A stretch of DNA of 64,000 nt from Gnetum montanum (Eukaryota > Streptophyta > Gnetopsida > Gnetales > Gnetaceae): assembly GCA_015680685.1 (NCBI GenBank), contig MNCI01006062.1, positions 404,145-468,144 on the forward strand, in the 5' to 3' direction. Position 1 is the first letter of the stretch; the number at the start of each line of letters is the position of its first letter. The translations under genes were made by a program, and so were the position numbers. Shown in pieces: positions 44,520 through 57,646 of the stretch. The notes beneath the pieces were generated by a model. That model worked only from the letters and a program-made list of their open reading frames with translations. It was not told the DNA's origin and searched no databases.

Positions 44520-45480
44520 TGTTATCTATAGTGATGTTAGTATGGTCTTGTCAAATATCCTTAAGGTGATATCCACTTCAAAGGTAAGTGAATGTCTTTT
44601 CAATTGTACTTAAGGTGTTTATTTCTTCATTAAAAATCCAAAGCTCTTTTGACTTTTCTAGGCCATACTCTCTCATCCACCTTATATATAATCTAGTTCA
44701 ACATTGTTGATGCTCTTGCCTGAAAGATCTCTTCTTTTTTGTTTTCCCTTTTTTTTTAACCATCCTTCATCCTTCTTGTCTACTCATCCACCTTTTATCT
44801 ACAATTGGTTTTGTTGTTTTTAATAATATTTTGTTTTATGATATCTTAGTCTTTTGTCTAGCAATTTTTGGATATAGTGGTTTCTTGTAGACATTTTGAT
44901 TTATTCCTGCTAGCTTCTTTCTACAATCATTTTTTGTCTATTTCTATTTAAATCCTTTAGTGGATAGTATTCTTTGTTTGAGATTTGTAAAATTGTTATG
45001 TGAGAGGAGAAAATTAGTCTAGAATGTATAATTTAACAAAAAGGATAGGTAGATGTAGGTTGATAGAAAAGTTCTAATTTTATTTATGGATTTTTTATTT
45101 AATTTAGGGATTTATATGAGGGGTGTGAGTATTATGTTGGTATTATTCGAAGAGGTATATATTGTAAGTTATTACTTAGTTAGTTAGTTTGGTGCGAGAA
45201 GGGGTATTGGGGATTTTTCAATTTGTTTATTGATAGCCTAATTTCTTTGTATAGTTTGAAAATTTGAGAAGTAGTATTATTTTGATAGGATAAAAGGTAT
45301 CCAATTTAGTTCATTTGGGTGGTATGTGTGTTGTATTGTAGTTTTAGTTTTTTGTAAGAATTTATTTGTATTATTTTATTACGAGGGATACTTGTATTAT
45401 TGTTTGGTTTGTAGGAGGGGTTTATAGTATAGTTTATATAGGATGTAAGATGTTAGGCTTTTGTTTTTTTAAAGAGAGAT
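44520..45480. repeat. Dispersed repeat R1, copy 1
   Basis: This segment resembles 60530-61480 in the same orientation and order: a start near GTTATCTATAGTGATGTTAG, TTGACTTTTCTAGGCCATAC, TTAAATCCTTTAGTGGATAG, then AGTTAGTTAGTTTGG. The middle part (TTTCTTGTAGACATTTTGATT to TCCTTTAGTGG) also occurs at about 47035-47170 and partly again up to 47300. No protein is seen, so it may be a long LTR or non-coding element. Confidence 0.6.
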
Positions 45481-45621
45481 TATAGTTAGAACTGGTAGAT
45501 ATAGGTTTGTAAAATAGTTGTAAGTGTATTTATGTTTTGTTTTTAAGGAAAAGGTTTGATTTGCCTAGAACATGATCCTAGGCTAGCAACATAATAAGTG
45601 TATAGTAGTTGCAAAGGAGGT

Positions 45622-45692
45622 GCCAAAACTAGGCTTTGAACCTAGCATCTATGAGTACAAAGTTATGCAAGTTGACCAACTAGCTAATGATT
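45622..45692 (-). repeat. tRNA-like SINE head
   Basis: The minus strand has an A-box-like TAGCTAGTTGG (45686-45676) and, 44 bases on, a perfect B-box consensus GGTTCAAAGCC (45642-45632). The T arm CTAGG-TTCAAAG-CCTAG forms a perfect 5-bp stem with a 7-base loop. The acceptor stem does not pair, so this is not a working tRNA but fits a tRNA-derived SINE or tRNA pseudogene. Confidence 0.6.
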
Positions 45693-46439
45693 GATGTTGT
45701 AATTATATTTTTTTGTTTTGTTATTAAAGGTTTATTTGTTTGATTCAAAGACTTGTTTAGGTTGTGTGGGTACTACCTTGGTGTTGTTATAAAGTTTGTA
45801 GCATCTTAGAAAATTTTTTGAAGGTAGCAAATGTGAGTATTACATTAGTCTTATTATAATAGGTATATGTTGTATGTTAAGGGGTATTTATAGTTTTATA
45901 AAAGTTTGTATTATTGTTTGTATTTTTAATTTTGTAGGATGTCTAGGGGTTATTTGAATACTTTCTAGTTAGAAACTCATTTTTAAGAGAGATAATAGAT
46001 AGGATGTACTTGCTACATGTGGTGTTTTATTATTCATAGAATTATAGGTTTGAGATTTTATATTTTGGGGTATATATAGTTTTGTAAAAGGTTGTATTAT
46101 TGTTTATTATTTTATTTGTGTAGGATGGTTGGAGGTGGTATAGTTTGTAGTTTTAATTTTGTAGGAAGGTTACAAGATGAATTTAGTACTTCTAAAAAAA
46201 GTAATTTTTCGGAACTCCTACTTTGATTTTTATTTAGGAATTGTTATATTTATTCAAAGATTGTGGGTTAAAAATTGTGTTAGGAGGATTTTTGGGTAAG
46301 TTGCAATGTTAGAAATTTGGATGTAGAAATTTATTTTGATATTAGTATAGGTCATTTTACTTACTAATGATATGGATATCGTATAGTATTTTGATATAGT
46401 ATCTAGTACGTATGAGATACAATAAGGTGCACTCATTAG

Positions 46440-47960
46440 CTTCATAAATTTTGGTCTTGGAAAACTGTGTTAGATGGAAATAGAAATTGTAGAATTTTGC
46501 AAATGTAAAATTTAATAAAATAATGAAACTGTTGAAAAGAAGTCAATGGAATGAATAATGTGAGTAGTTCAAAAATTATATAATATTATTAAGAGCAAAG
46601 GTTAAGAATCTAAGATGTTAAAAAAAACAAATAGTAATTAGGAAATAATCACATATTTTTTACTTTCATTTTTGCAAGTTTACATTGGGTAAAACTTGTT
46701 TTTTGGGAGGTTACTCTCTAGTTGTTAAAGTTTGGCTTTTTTTGCTTTACACCTTTTAATGTTGATATTTTTTGCAATCTTTGAGTGCCTTTTAAAATCA
46801 AACAAAGCTCAAGAAATATTAAATAGAATTTAGGTACTACAAAGTCCATAGTTGTAAGATAATGCATAGATTTAGCAAATTTATATTATGATTTTCTCAT
46901 AAGTTAGATGTGGTGAAGCTTTAATTTTCTTCATTGTTAAATTTTAATTACACACATTTTTTTGGACACTTTGTAGGTGTGTATTATGTACATAGATCTA
47001 TGAAATATCATTATGTATTAATATAAAACCATGTTATTTTAGTCTTTTGCTTGGTAATTGTTGAATATAGCAATTTCTTGTAGATGTTTTGGTTTTTTCC
47101 TACTAATTTCTTTCTATAATATTTTTGGTGTTTATGCATTTCTATTTAAATCCTTTAGTGGGTAGTGTTATGTTTTTCTTAGACATTTTGGTTTCTTCCT
47201 ACTAGCTTCTTTCTATAGTTATTTTTGTCTCTATGCATTTTAGTTATTTTTGTCTCTATGCATTTTTGTTTGCATTTTTGTTTAAATCCTTTAGTGGATC
47301 CTATTGTGTTTTTTGATCTAATTTATTTAATATAAGAATGTGTTTGATCGGTATGTTTTGTAGAAATTATTTTCGAGTTGTTGAGTGTTTGTCATTGTGT
47401 TTTCTATCTTTTGATTATAAAACTATTTATTGAAAACATCTCGATCAACATGTCATCATGATAATAAATTTTTACATTGTTTAATTATTATATAAAATTT
47501 CAATAGAAAAAGTACTTAAAATAATGAACTAATTGTGTAATAAAATTTTGGCCTTGGAAATTTGTATAAGATGGAAATAGAAAAAAGTTGTAAAATTTGA
47601 TAAAATAATGAATTTTTTGATAAAGAAATGAATGGAAGAATAATATCAATTGCTAAAAATTAGATAATATTATTAAGAGAAAAAGTTAAGAATCCAACAG
47701 ATTAAAAAATAAACAATAATTATAAAATAATTTCACATATTTTTTTGCATGCATTTTTACATATTTACATTAGGTAGGAAGATCTCAACATTAAGGAGTA
47801 GATTTATGTTATGATTTTCTCATAGATGCAGATGTGGTCAAGCTTTAATTTGCTTAGTCTTCAAATTCTTATTATAGGTATTTTTTTTGAACACTTTGGA
47901 GATGTATTATGTACATAGATTTGTAAAATATCATTCTATATTAATATATTATTAATGTAA
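46440..47960. repeat. Two direct copies of an AT-rich segment
   Basis: The segment 46450-47035 (GATGGAAATAGAAA, later ATATTATTAAGAG, TTATGATTTTCTCATA, GTATTATGTACATAGAT) recurs in the same order at 47565-47955, in a shorter form. Between them lies the R1 fragment at 47035-47300. No gene is seen. Confidence 0.65.
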
Positions 47961-49300
47961 GATACAAAATGTATTTTAGTGTTAGAAAATTTGAAATGCT
48001 TCTTTGTTGAGCTACCAAGGAATATGCAAATAATTATTATAATCGTAGGTTGAATTAGTAAAGTTTTTCAAACAAAGTAATAATAGTTTTGTGTTTGTGT
48101 AATACGTGAAAATGATTGAAGGAAGATGGAGGCATCTAACTTCTAATTGCTAATGCTTTATCAATTAGATTTTTTTTGTTTTCTACTTTATGGTCTATTT
48201 GGTAGACTAAAAAAACGATAAAAACAAAAAAGAAAGAAAGAAAAAAGTAGTTATATTTAATTATAAAAGTAAAAAAAGTAATAAATTTAGAAAAAATATT
48301 CAATCTTTAACCATACTTGAAAAGTATTGAAGTGTCTTGGATAATCATAGGGATTGTTATTTGGAGTGATGGAAAGGTACTTGTTTCTCAAAAAGGTTGG
48401 GCTTTCACTCATCTACCAACCCTTCTAGGACCTTGCTTAGCTAGATAAGCACTATGGCTCCATGTGATAATGATCTTGGATAATCTCCTTGGGCATGTCT
48501 TAAATGATTGTAGGTAAAAGTTGTAGTATATTGATCTTTCACATGCCAAATTTGTTCACAATTGCAACAAAGAATTGGTAGTTTATATGGATAAGACTGG
48601 AGTGAGTTTAGTATATATCTTATTTGAAACTCTTATTAAAATATATTCTAGTCAAATGTAGCTTTATAAATCTTACTTGTTGTATATCATTTTCTTTGTG
48701 CATCCACTAATACTATGCTAGACCTTTGAGTTGGTGAATAGCTAATTGAGTACACTCATAAGAAATACAAGCCAAGACTTGAACTAACATCTTCATGGCT
48801 CCAAGCCACTTTGAAGCTACATAAATATTATCATATCCCATGAAGTTTGAGGGGTTAAAACTATAGAATTTGGCTAGTACTTCAAGCTAGGTATCAATGG
48901 ATTCTATTGAATATTATTATTTACTAAAGATGTCTTAGATCTTTTTGTTTTCAACATAATTATTGTGTAGGTTGATAATGGCTTCTTTAACCCACAACTC
49001 TACATTGAAAATGTTAATTACATGTAAGCTAAGAAATGGTACAAGGAATGTAGTAAAAAATTTTGGTACCTTTGCTAGGGTTGTTTAATTATTTATGTAT
49101 TTTTGATCTTTTGTAATTGATTACACAATTTCATTTGTTAGTTTTTGTGGTTGTAATTTTTGTCTTTTTGATTCTCTCTATCTTCATTGATTGTACCCGT
49201 TCATTGTTTTTTATGCTAAAATGAAAGTTGAAATTAGGGGTATTTTGAATATTCAAAAAATGCAAAATGTTAAAAAAAATTAAAATTATTACTAGATAAA
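47961..49300. other. No gene recognised
   Basis: It is AT-rich with poly-A and poly-T runs near 48200-48300. All frames are short and no motif or match to other parts of the window stands out. Confidence 0.4.
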
Positions 49301-49309
49301 AATATTGAT

Positions 49310-50876
49310 TTTACATAAAATAGATATAGATAAAGATTAGCCTTTGCAAGTGAAAGTTGTGTATTTGTAGATTTGATTTGCTAATTTCGTTTTTCATATC
49401 TAAATGAGATCTACAAAATCAGAATTTATCACTAAACGAAAAACCTCCAATGTATGATAGAATTGTAAATTTTGTAGGTAGATGTAGAAATCTACAAGTA
49501 ATGACAATGTGTTAAAAATAAATCCAGTTTTAGGGAAAAAACCAATTTACTAGAAATCCCAAGTTGTCATTAAATTATATACATCAAAAAGTCTGAGCAT
49601 ATAATGTCAAAATGGAAAAATGGAATCCAATATTATTTTTATTCGAAAGGGGGTAAATTGTGATAATGAACTCTTGAAAATATTATTGTTATTTAAAAAA
49701 AATTTGAAAAAGGAAAAATATAAAAATGAAAAATGGAATTCAATATTACTGTTGTTTGAAAAGGGGGAAATTCAAAAAGTGAAAAATTAGAAATGGAAAA
49801 ACATAATATGATATTACTGCTAATTAGAAATTACATGAAAATTGAAAAAACTTTGAAAATGAGAAAATGAAATTCAATATTATTGTTATTTGAAAAGGAT
49901 AAAAAGGAAAATTATTAGAAATTTCCTAAAAATACAATCAACTATTGAAATGTAAGAACAAAATTAAATATTATTATTAATTAGATTCATGAAATTTGAA
50001 AAATTAGAAATTTAACATACCTAAAATAGTAGAAAACAAGGAGAAATTGCAAATAGCAGGGGAGCTTTTGCAAACAGCAAGTTAGGATGTTGAGAGCTTT
50101 TGTAAATATTAGATTGTGATAGGCAAAGCTTTTACAAGCAACATGTTGTGATGAGCAAAGCTTTTGATATAAGGGTTTCAAGAGAGCAAAGCTTTTGATA
50201 TAAGGGTTTCAAGAGAGTAGGGTATAATTTTTTGTGTTTTGTTTATGGATAAAGGATATCAAGGTTACATTAGAAATATTTTTAAATTTGTTTTTTATTA
50301 TTTATTTTAATGGAGGAGAAGGTGAGGAGGTTAGAGGCAAGAAAAAAGGGATGAGAAAGTAGTTTATAGGTGTTAGTTATTTGTTATTGTTTGGTAGGGA
50401 AGGGGAAAGTAGTTGATTTTGGGGGGTTGGGGTAGGGATGTGGGGGGCTTNNNNNNNNNNNNNNNNNTTGTGTTTGTGGTTGGTGGGGAGAGGAAAGGGG
50501 TATTATTGATGTTTCATGTTAAGGAAGCTAAAGGAAGGTGGGAGAAGGGGGATTGAGGGCAAGATGAAAGGGATGGAAAGGTAGTTTATGGTTGTTAGTT
50601 ATTTGTTGTTGATTAATAAGGGAGGGAGAAGTAGTTGATAAGGTGGGAAGAAGGGGCTATTGATGTAAACTATTTCTTCTATGATGTGACAAAATGAAAA
50701 GTATAGAATAAAGATACTGAATTTTAATTATAAACTTGTGCATTAAAGGGAGAGGGCCTATGAGGGTTAAAAAATAGCATATAGCAAGGGGAGTGGGGTG
50801 GGCATGGTGAGAGACTGAAAAAAAGCGTTTAGAAAGTAGCATATAGAAAGGGGATGGAAATGTTATTTTTTCATAA
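49310..50876. repeat. First copy of a 1.5-kb direct duplication
   Basis: The unit begins near GATTAGCCTTTGCAAGTGAA, passes GTAGGTAGATGTAGAAATCT and many AAAATGGAA words, GAGCTTTTGCAAAC, then a G-rich part (GGGATGAGAAAGTAGTTTA) and ends near ATTTTTTCATAAAACATAT. The same order is found at about 50877-53520. A 17-base N run lies at 50451-50467. The G-rich part itself contains two rough copies of a 150-200-base block. Confidence 0.65.
50451..50467. other. Assembly gap of 17 N
   Basis: Short unsequenced stretch in the G-rich repeat. Confidence 0.99.
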
Positions 50877-53334
50877 AACATATATAAAATACCTCATCTC
50901 TTGCAAGTTGAATATCAACCTATGTAGATGAAAGTTGTATATTTTTAGATTCAACATGCTAATTTTGTTTTTCCATAGTTAAATAAAATCTATAAAATTG
51001 AAAGTTATCACTAAATAAAAAATTCCAAATGTATGATAGAATTATAGTTTGTAGGTAGATGTAGAAATTTGTAAGTAATAACAACTTATTAAAACTAGCT
51101 TTTATATATATATATATATCTTTCTATTAATTGGCCAAGATAATTTTTTAAAAAAATGATCTTAACCAAGGCCGACTATTGGACGAGGTAACAAGATAAC
51201 TTAAAATAGAATCACTCATCCCTCCTCTATTTCTCTACCACTTACCCAATTTAGTTTTACCCTCTCCATCAAGTTTGTTCTATTTTTGTTTGTTCATGGC
51301 ATTTTTAAACATGGCAACCACCAACCAGGCAGTAATGCCATGCTGGTATTGCATCAACATTGCCACCAATGAAACCCCTGCGTTGAGCCCCTCCATAATA
51401 GAGTTCCATCTGTAGTGGCTGACGAACGGCCCACACATTCCAGTTCTTTAAGATTCATCTCTACGACACCCACTCCTCTAGCAGTAGTCCACGGCCACGA
51501 CCTTGCTCCTTGAACCCACGCGACAACACTTCCTATCTACGCTACAGCATCCATAGAAAAGCCACACCGCTCTCTTCCAAACCCAGCGCCATCTCGTCGA
51601 TGTTATGCTCTTAGACCATGCACTTGGTGTCGAAGGCCACGTACACCATCATCCACGCCAAAGTTGACAAATCCCCATGGCTCTCACGTCCAGTCCAAGC
51701 AAAGCCCTCCACACTCGTCGACAACGTCCACGTCCTAAAGCAATGGCTTGAGGCCGAGCACGGCTTCGACTTAGCATGGCTAAGGTAGTCCATGAACAAG
51801 GCCTCCAATGCGTCATAGGTGTTGGCTACAACGGTAGAGTAGCATGTGTATTGTTGCGGTGGTTCTTCTAGCCACTGCCATCCACTGCGCTTTTGCCTGC
51901 CTACTTGCTCTCATGTGTACAGTCGTCTGCCTATGCCTCCTTTTATGTGCACTGCTGGCTACTTACTCTCCTTCACACACGCTGGAAACTCAGTGCTTCT
52001 CACCTTGCACTGGCTAACAGCCATGTTATCTTTTGCTGCGTAGTCGACTGCCTATGTTCCTTTTGCGCCCTCTCAGTGCAGCACGAGGGCCAAAATGTTG
52101 AGCGTGGAAGGAGACGTGTAGGCATCATTTTTTTCATTTGATGGGACCTTACATGGCGTGACGTGGTAGGGCAACAAACTTCACTTCCCTCCCATCCTCC
52201 ATCCCACTAGAAATGTTGGCCTCTAAAAATAAATTCTAATTTTAAGGAAAAAACCAATTCACTAAAGATCTCAATTTATCATTAAACTATATATCTCAAA
52301 AAATCTAAACTTACAATCTCAAAATGGAAAAATAGAATTTAATATTGATGTTATTCAGAAAGTGATAAATTAAGTAATGAACTCTCAAAATAAAATAAAA
52401 AATTCAATATTATTGTTATTTAAAAAGGGATAAATTTGAAAATGGGACAATTAGAAAAGGGGGAAATTTGAAAAAGGCAAAATTAGAAGTGGAAAAATAC
52501 AATTGGATATTATTGTCAATTAGAAATTGCCTAAAAACCTAATGAACTTTGAAAATGAAAAAATGAAATTCAATATTATTATTATTAGAAAAGGGAAAAA
52601 TAGGAAAAAATTAGAAATTACATGAAAATGCAATCAACTATTGAAATGGAAAAAATAAAATTTGATATTATCATCAATCAAATTTATAAAATTTGAAAAA
52701 TTAAAAATTGAACATACCTAAAATAACAAATAATAAAGAAAAATTGCAAACAATAGGTTGTGATGTGAAGAGCTTTTGCAAACAACAAGATGTGACGAGT
52801 AGAGTTTTTGCAGACAATAGGAATCCATAAACATAGGTTGTGCTATAGAAAGCTTTTACAAATATTAGGTTATGATGAGCAAAGCTTTTGCATACAAGCT
52901 GTGATGAGTAGAGCTTTCGATAAGAGGGTTTCAAGAGAATAGGATGTGATGCGAAGGATTTGTAATTTTCTATGTTTTGTTTATGCATAAGAGGGTATTA
53001 AGGTTTCATTAGAAATATTTTTTTAATTTAACATTTTTATTATTTATTTTAATGGAGAAGAGGGAGAGGGGCTAAGGGTAAGAGAAGAGATATGAGAAAG
53101 TAATTTATAGTTGTTAGTTATTTGTTGTTGATTGGAAAGGGAAAAGTAGTTAATAGGGGAGGCAGTATTATTGGTGTTTCATATTAAGGGAGGCACATGG
53201 GGATGGGGAGAGGGGTGTGGTATTGGAGGCAAGGAGAAAGGGATGGAAAAGTAGTCTATAATTATTAGTTATTCATTGTTGATTGGTAGGGAAGGGAGAA
53301 GTAGTTGATAGGAGGGATGGGGGAGGGAGGGAAT
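50877..53334. repeat. Second copy of the 1.5-kb duplication, holding a GC-richer insert
   Basis: It aligns with 49310-50640 in the same orientation, but is split at about 51093 by foreign sequence and resumes at about 52211 (TAAAAATAAATTCTAATTTT). The pair therefore duplicated first and the second copy received the insert later. Confidence 0.65.
51093..52210. mobile_element. 1.1-kb GC-richer insert, possible gene-fragment-carrying element
   Basis: Its base composition is clearly different from the AT-rich surroundings (many CCACG, GCCTCC and CGTC words at 51360-52130). Left and right flanks both show TAAAA, a possible 5-base duplication. It begins CTAGCTTTTATATATATA. One plus-strand frame near 51615-51790 reads TMHLVSKATYTIIHAKVDK and VLKQWLEAEHGFDLAWLR. 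It looks like real coding sequence, but I do not recognise it. The ends resemble the small insert at 9291-9498. It may be a non-autonomous element that captured a gene piece. Confidence 0.45.
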
Positions 53335-54163
53335 TGTTGATATTTCATGTAAATTATTCCTTCTATGGTGTGACAAAATGGAAAAGTGTAGAATAGAGCT
53401 ATTAAATTTCATGTATACACTCATGTATTAAAGAAATATGTGGTGGGCTTAGAAGGTTTTAAAAAGTAGCATATAGTAGGCGATAAGGAGGTTAAAAAAT
53501 TAGCATATAGACTAAAGGTGTTAATGTTTCATCTAAGTGTTACTTTTTAGCTGTGACTTAATTGAAAAAGTGTATAATATAGCTACCAAATTTTCATGTA
53601 TAAAAGAATGTATTTGGGAGGGTGGGGGTTGTTAAAATAAGGCTACCAAATTTCATGTATACAATCATGAATTAGAGGGAGGAGGGATGTGAACTAGGAG
53701 GATTTTAAAAAGTAGCATGGTAGGGGATAAGGAGGTTTTAGAAAAGTAGTGATGTTGATGGTTCATTTGAAGTGTTTCTTTTTAAGTGTGACTTAATGGA
53801 AAAGTGTGCAATATACCTATCAAATTTTCATTTATACAAGCATGTATTTTAGGGGGAGGGTGGGAAGAAGACTAAAAAAAGGGTTTAAAAAGAGCATATA
53901 GAAAAGAGAGGAGGTGTTAATGTTTTATCTCAAGTATTGCTTTTTATGTATGACTTAAGAACATGTATTTTGGGGGGAGGGGAACAAGGAGACAAAAAAA
54001 AAAGGATTTAAAAAGTAGCATATAGAAAGGAGGAGGTTGTTAATGTTTCATCTTAAGTATTTCTTTTTAAGTGTAACTTAGTTAAAAAGTGTATAATAAA
54101 AATACTAAATTTCATGTATAAGAGTGTGTGTTGAAGGAGGACTAGGAGGGGAAGTGGGATACT
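53335..54163. repeat. Satellite-like array of 120-230-bp units
   Basis: At least five units start near 53335, 53519, 53749, 53906 and 54031. Each has a GATGTTTCAT-type start, TTTTTAAGTGTGACTTAAT, AAAGTGTATAATATA, AAATTTTCATGTATA, a G-rich run and TTTAAAAAGTAGCATATAG. The array continues at 60344-60530 beyond element F. A related single unit lies at about 50655-50870. Confidence 0.7.
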
Positions 54164-54507
54164 TGTAACGACAATGCTATGGCGAAGCAACATTCAGCAG
54201 CATCCTTAGTCCAAAATCATCTAAACATTCCAAAGCAGATCCTAGATGGACTACACCTCAATAGTCATAGCACCTATACACACATAATAAGCACACATCA
54301 TCCATTAATCCACTGGTTTGGAGTGTATTGAGTATGTCACGTGAAATCATATATGTGACATGACCAGCATGACATACATACATACATGACCACCACAACA
54401 TGCACACACAATGACAAGAGATATTGTTCTCCTAGAAGAGGTGAGACGTTCTTACTCTAACATATCTGTCCTAAGCCCTACTCTCGAAAAGAAGCGTGCA
54501 GGCTTGA
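54164..54507 (-). mobile_element. 3' LTR of element F, first part
   Basis: It starts TGTAACGACAATGC on the plus strand and matches 59802-60150 (shared GTCCAAAATCA, GCAGATCC, AATAGTCATAGCACCTA, GTGACATGA). It stops at CTTGA, where a solo LTR is inserted, and resumes at 57077 to end near TCCTATA at 57268. Confidence 0.85.
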
Positions 54508-57076
54508 TGTTATATTCCATCTAGAGATAGTAGGTATGGTCATATGCTTATGATTTATACATTACGTGTGGAGTCCCGATGGGTTGTCAGGGATGAGTTA
54601 ATGTATTTTATATATTATGAGGCTTCATCCCTATGTTACAATTATGATGTCTTTCCATGCTTAGCTAATGTGATTAAGTACACTAGCCATGTGTGATGTG
54701 TTAGACAAGTGATATTGCTGGCAGTGGTGTTGGATTGGGGTACAAGAGCACTTATCCAGTATGTCTTTATGGTTTTTGTGTAATTTTGGTATTTAGGCAT
54801 TTGCACGATGGCACTATGTTGCAAGATGTTCAGGTGTGGTTTTGGCATGTGAATGTGTAAAGTGTATGATAAGGATCTCATAGGTTTAAATGGATTTTGA
54901 TTTGGAGTCCTAGTGTATTTGTTATGCATAATTAAAGTTCATAGTATTAGTTACGAAGGAAAAAAAATGATAGATTAGCCTATGAAAATGACATGGTTAA
55001 AAAGTAAAATAAAATAAAGTTAAAACAAAAAAAGTAACATTAGGCTACATGTGACGTGCACTAAGGAAAAAAAAGGTTGCTTGTATATTTTTTTAACATA
55101 TGCTTAAAAGCGTAGTTTTGTTTTATGCTTATTCTTTTTCCACCACTCTTTTGCACTTCCACTCATAAAAATCTGATTATGTCTATTTTCTTTTGTTTTT
55201 GCAGAAATAGAAATGCATAGGAGCTTGTTTTCTTCCATTTTCTTTCTGATCTCTTCTTCTATCTCACATTTTTCTGAATTTTGAGCTTTGTGGACGATTT
55301 TTGCTTGCTCTAAACCTAGATTTGGGATTGCTGTGGTCATATCTATGTAGGTGCAAAATGTGTTGGAAGCAAAACAAAGTCCTATCAGATTTTTGAGGGT
55401 TTTCTCCTTGTTTTGGCCTTGCTGCCCAACAATTTTAATTGGTAGGTTGTTTTTACCTTTTCCCTATATTTTTGTTCTGGATTAGTATATATGATTATGC
55501 GATGTGGGCATGTGGGACAAATAGCTCAAAGATTGAGCTTGGACATGTTATTTTTTCTATTTCCTGAAATTGCTTGATTTTTGTTATGAATTGTGTATTA
55601 ATCTATATGTGATGTATGGTATGAAGTGGACTTGTAGAATATTATATGTGATGTTGATGAGACTTGTATGATTGGAATATGACATTTGCGAGGCCTATTG
55701 GGGCACGAGCATTTTTGGGAGTTCCAATCCTTCTTGGTGGTAATTAAATATTATTTTATTAATCAAACTTTAAATGTGCATAACTTTGCTTGTATGAGTC
55801 CAATTTAGGTAAAATTAGGTTGTTGGGATAGTTTTGGGGTATTGTTTTGTCATATTGTGGTATTCATGTTATTTTGTTGAATCATGATATTGTTTTTATG
55901 GAACAACTATAACTGTTAGGGGTGGATATGTGTGGTTATCTTTGTTTGGGTGTGTTGTGCTTACGACATGTGTTGGCTTAAGCTAGTCGGTATACATGTT
56001 TTCGCAACAACACTTGTAACGGTCGTTGGCAGGTGGTGCTAGCATGAGGGTGTGGATTGGTTGGTGATGAGGCACCATGGAGGTACTAGTATGGATTGAC
56101 TCCCATTGTGATGCATTAGTGAGGCTCCTATCTTATGCCTCATCTTGAGAGTGGGAGAGCATAAGTGTGTTTGTCCCTACAACTACTCTATGGCATAGGT
56201 GTATTTGTCCCTATTGCTAGTCCTCCAAAAGGCTAGTGGTTGCGAGTCACAGGTTGATGAACCCTAGTACCAATTAGATAAATAAAAGACTAATAAAAAA
56301 CCTACAAGCCATGGCTATTATGAGTACTCATGGCAACGTTTCACATGCTACACTGAGTGTGGATATACTAGCCACCACATGGGCTATGTATGTGATAGTA
56401 TTGGGTTGTGAGTCATATTGTTGATAATATGTGTTCTAATTGGATCATGATTATATGGATCATGGACTGTTTAACTATATATCATGGGTATGATAGATGA
56501 TGTTGAACTGTAGCTTTATCTATGATTATATGATAGTATGTTAGCATTATAGGTGATATGGTGTGTGTTGTTTTGAGCATGCATAAGACTAATAGTTGTT
56601 GCAGGTTGCCTTATACCCCACTCCTCTTCCCTAGTGCGGCACTTTTCGACCATCTAGCAAGGGAAGTGTAAAGGCTTCCCACTCAGTTGTATATTGACTT
56701 TATTTAATTATAGGTGAAAGGTGCATGAGCCTAGATGAGCATGGAAAGGGAGAGTAGAGGAGGGGAAAATCTTCAATGCTTGGTTAGTGTAGATTTTCAT
56801 GCACAGTAGTATGGACTATGTATCCTTGTATGAAACTCTATTTTTTTTTGTATTTTAGTAGAGCAGTGTATAGTTTGATTTATTTAAAGACATGCATTTT
56901 TACAAATTGAAATGTATGTTTAGTTTTTGGTGTGGTAGGAAATTGCTATGCAGTTTGACCTTTCTTAATATCATGTACTCTACACATCATTAGTTTTTTT
57001 AAAAGTTATCATGCTTCCATTATAAGATTACTTGATCCTAGGCATGACCCTACCCTAACTAAGGTGGGGTGTTACA
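54508..57076 (-). mobile_element. Solo LTR, Tekay/Del-like (2569 bp), inside F's LTR
   Basis: The minus strand begins TGTAACACCCCACCTTAG and ends GGAATATAACA, flanked by a perfect 5-base duplication CTTGA (54503-54507 and 57077-57081). LTRs that start TGTAACACCCC and reach 2 kb or more are typical of Tekay/Del chromoviruses, so I assign it there by inference. Only short frames occur inside it. No primer site or internal domain was found, which supports a solo LTR rather than a whole element. Confidence 0.75.
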
Positions 57077-57268
57077 CTTGAGCATCAATGTCAAAGCTTC
57101 TTTGCAAGCTTACATATGCATGTAACATAGTACACAAGGAATCAAGGCCAATGTAGTTCTTTGGTGATGGTTATGATAGCATGGAACCCGTGAGGATCTT
57201 CACACTTCTTCAACCCTTGTTCCAAAGGAAAAAAACCTTTAATCCATCAATAAGAAAATTTTCCTATA
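57077..57268 (-). mobile_element. 3' LTR of element F, second part
   Basis: It matches 60155-60343 in order (CTTCTTTGCAAGC, TTCTTTGGTGATG, GATAGCATGGAACCC, TTCCAAAGGAAAA). The minus strand has a purine-rich tract, GCGTGGGAGAG, just before it at about 57269-57279, the probable polypurine tract. Confidence 0.85.
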
Positions 57269-57646
57269 CTCTCCCACGCTTGAAAGAAGTGACATTTGCA
57301 AAACTTAAGCCCTTGTTCATACACATCTTCAAACATGGAGAGCATACTAGATATCAGGGGTATTGGACAGTTCAAAATTCATTTGACATTGTAGATAATA
57401 AGGTTCAATGACTGGGGTAATCCATTGTAAATCACAAATGTTGAGTTCAACTTGACACCTATCTAAGGCTTAGAGATGCTCATGCAATCCAAGTTAAGGA
57501 AGAAAGGAGTTTTTCTTTTTCATGCAAATTGTACTAACATTTATGCTTGAAGTGAGACTTACTTCACATGTAAATCTTTTTCCTAAACTTGTAGTGATAT
57601 AGAGATGTAGTCTTTTAGAGGCACTCATTCTTCTAGCTCAATGTTG

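Noticed and set aside
45622-45692. Functional tRNA gene
   Set aside because: The boxes and T arm fit, but the acceptor ends do not pair and the anticodon arm is not clear.
51093-52210. Helitron
   Set aside because: The segment starts with CTAG next to AAAA, but the other end lacks the matching TC and there is no GC hairpin near the CTAG end.
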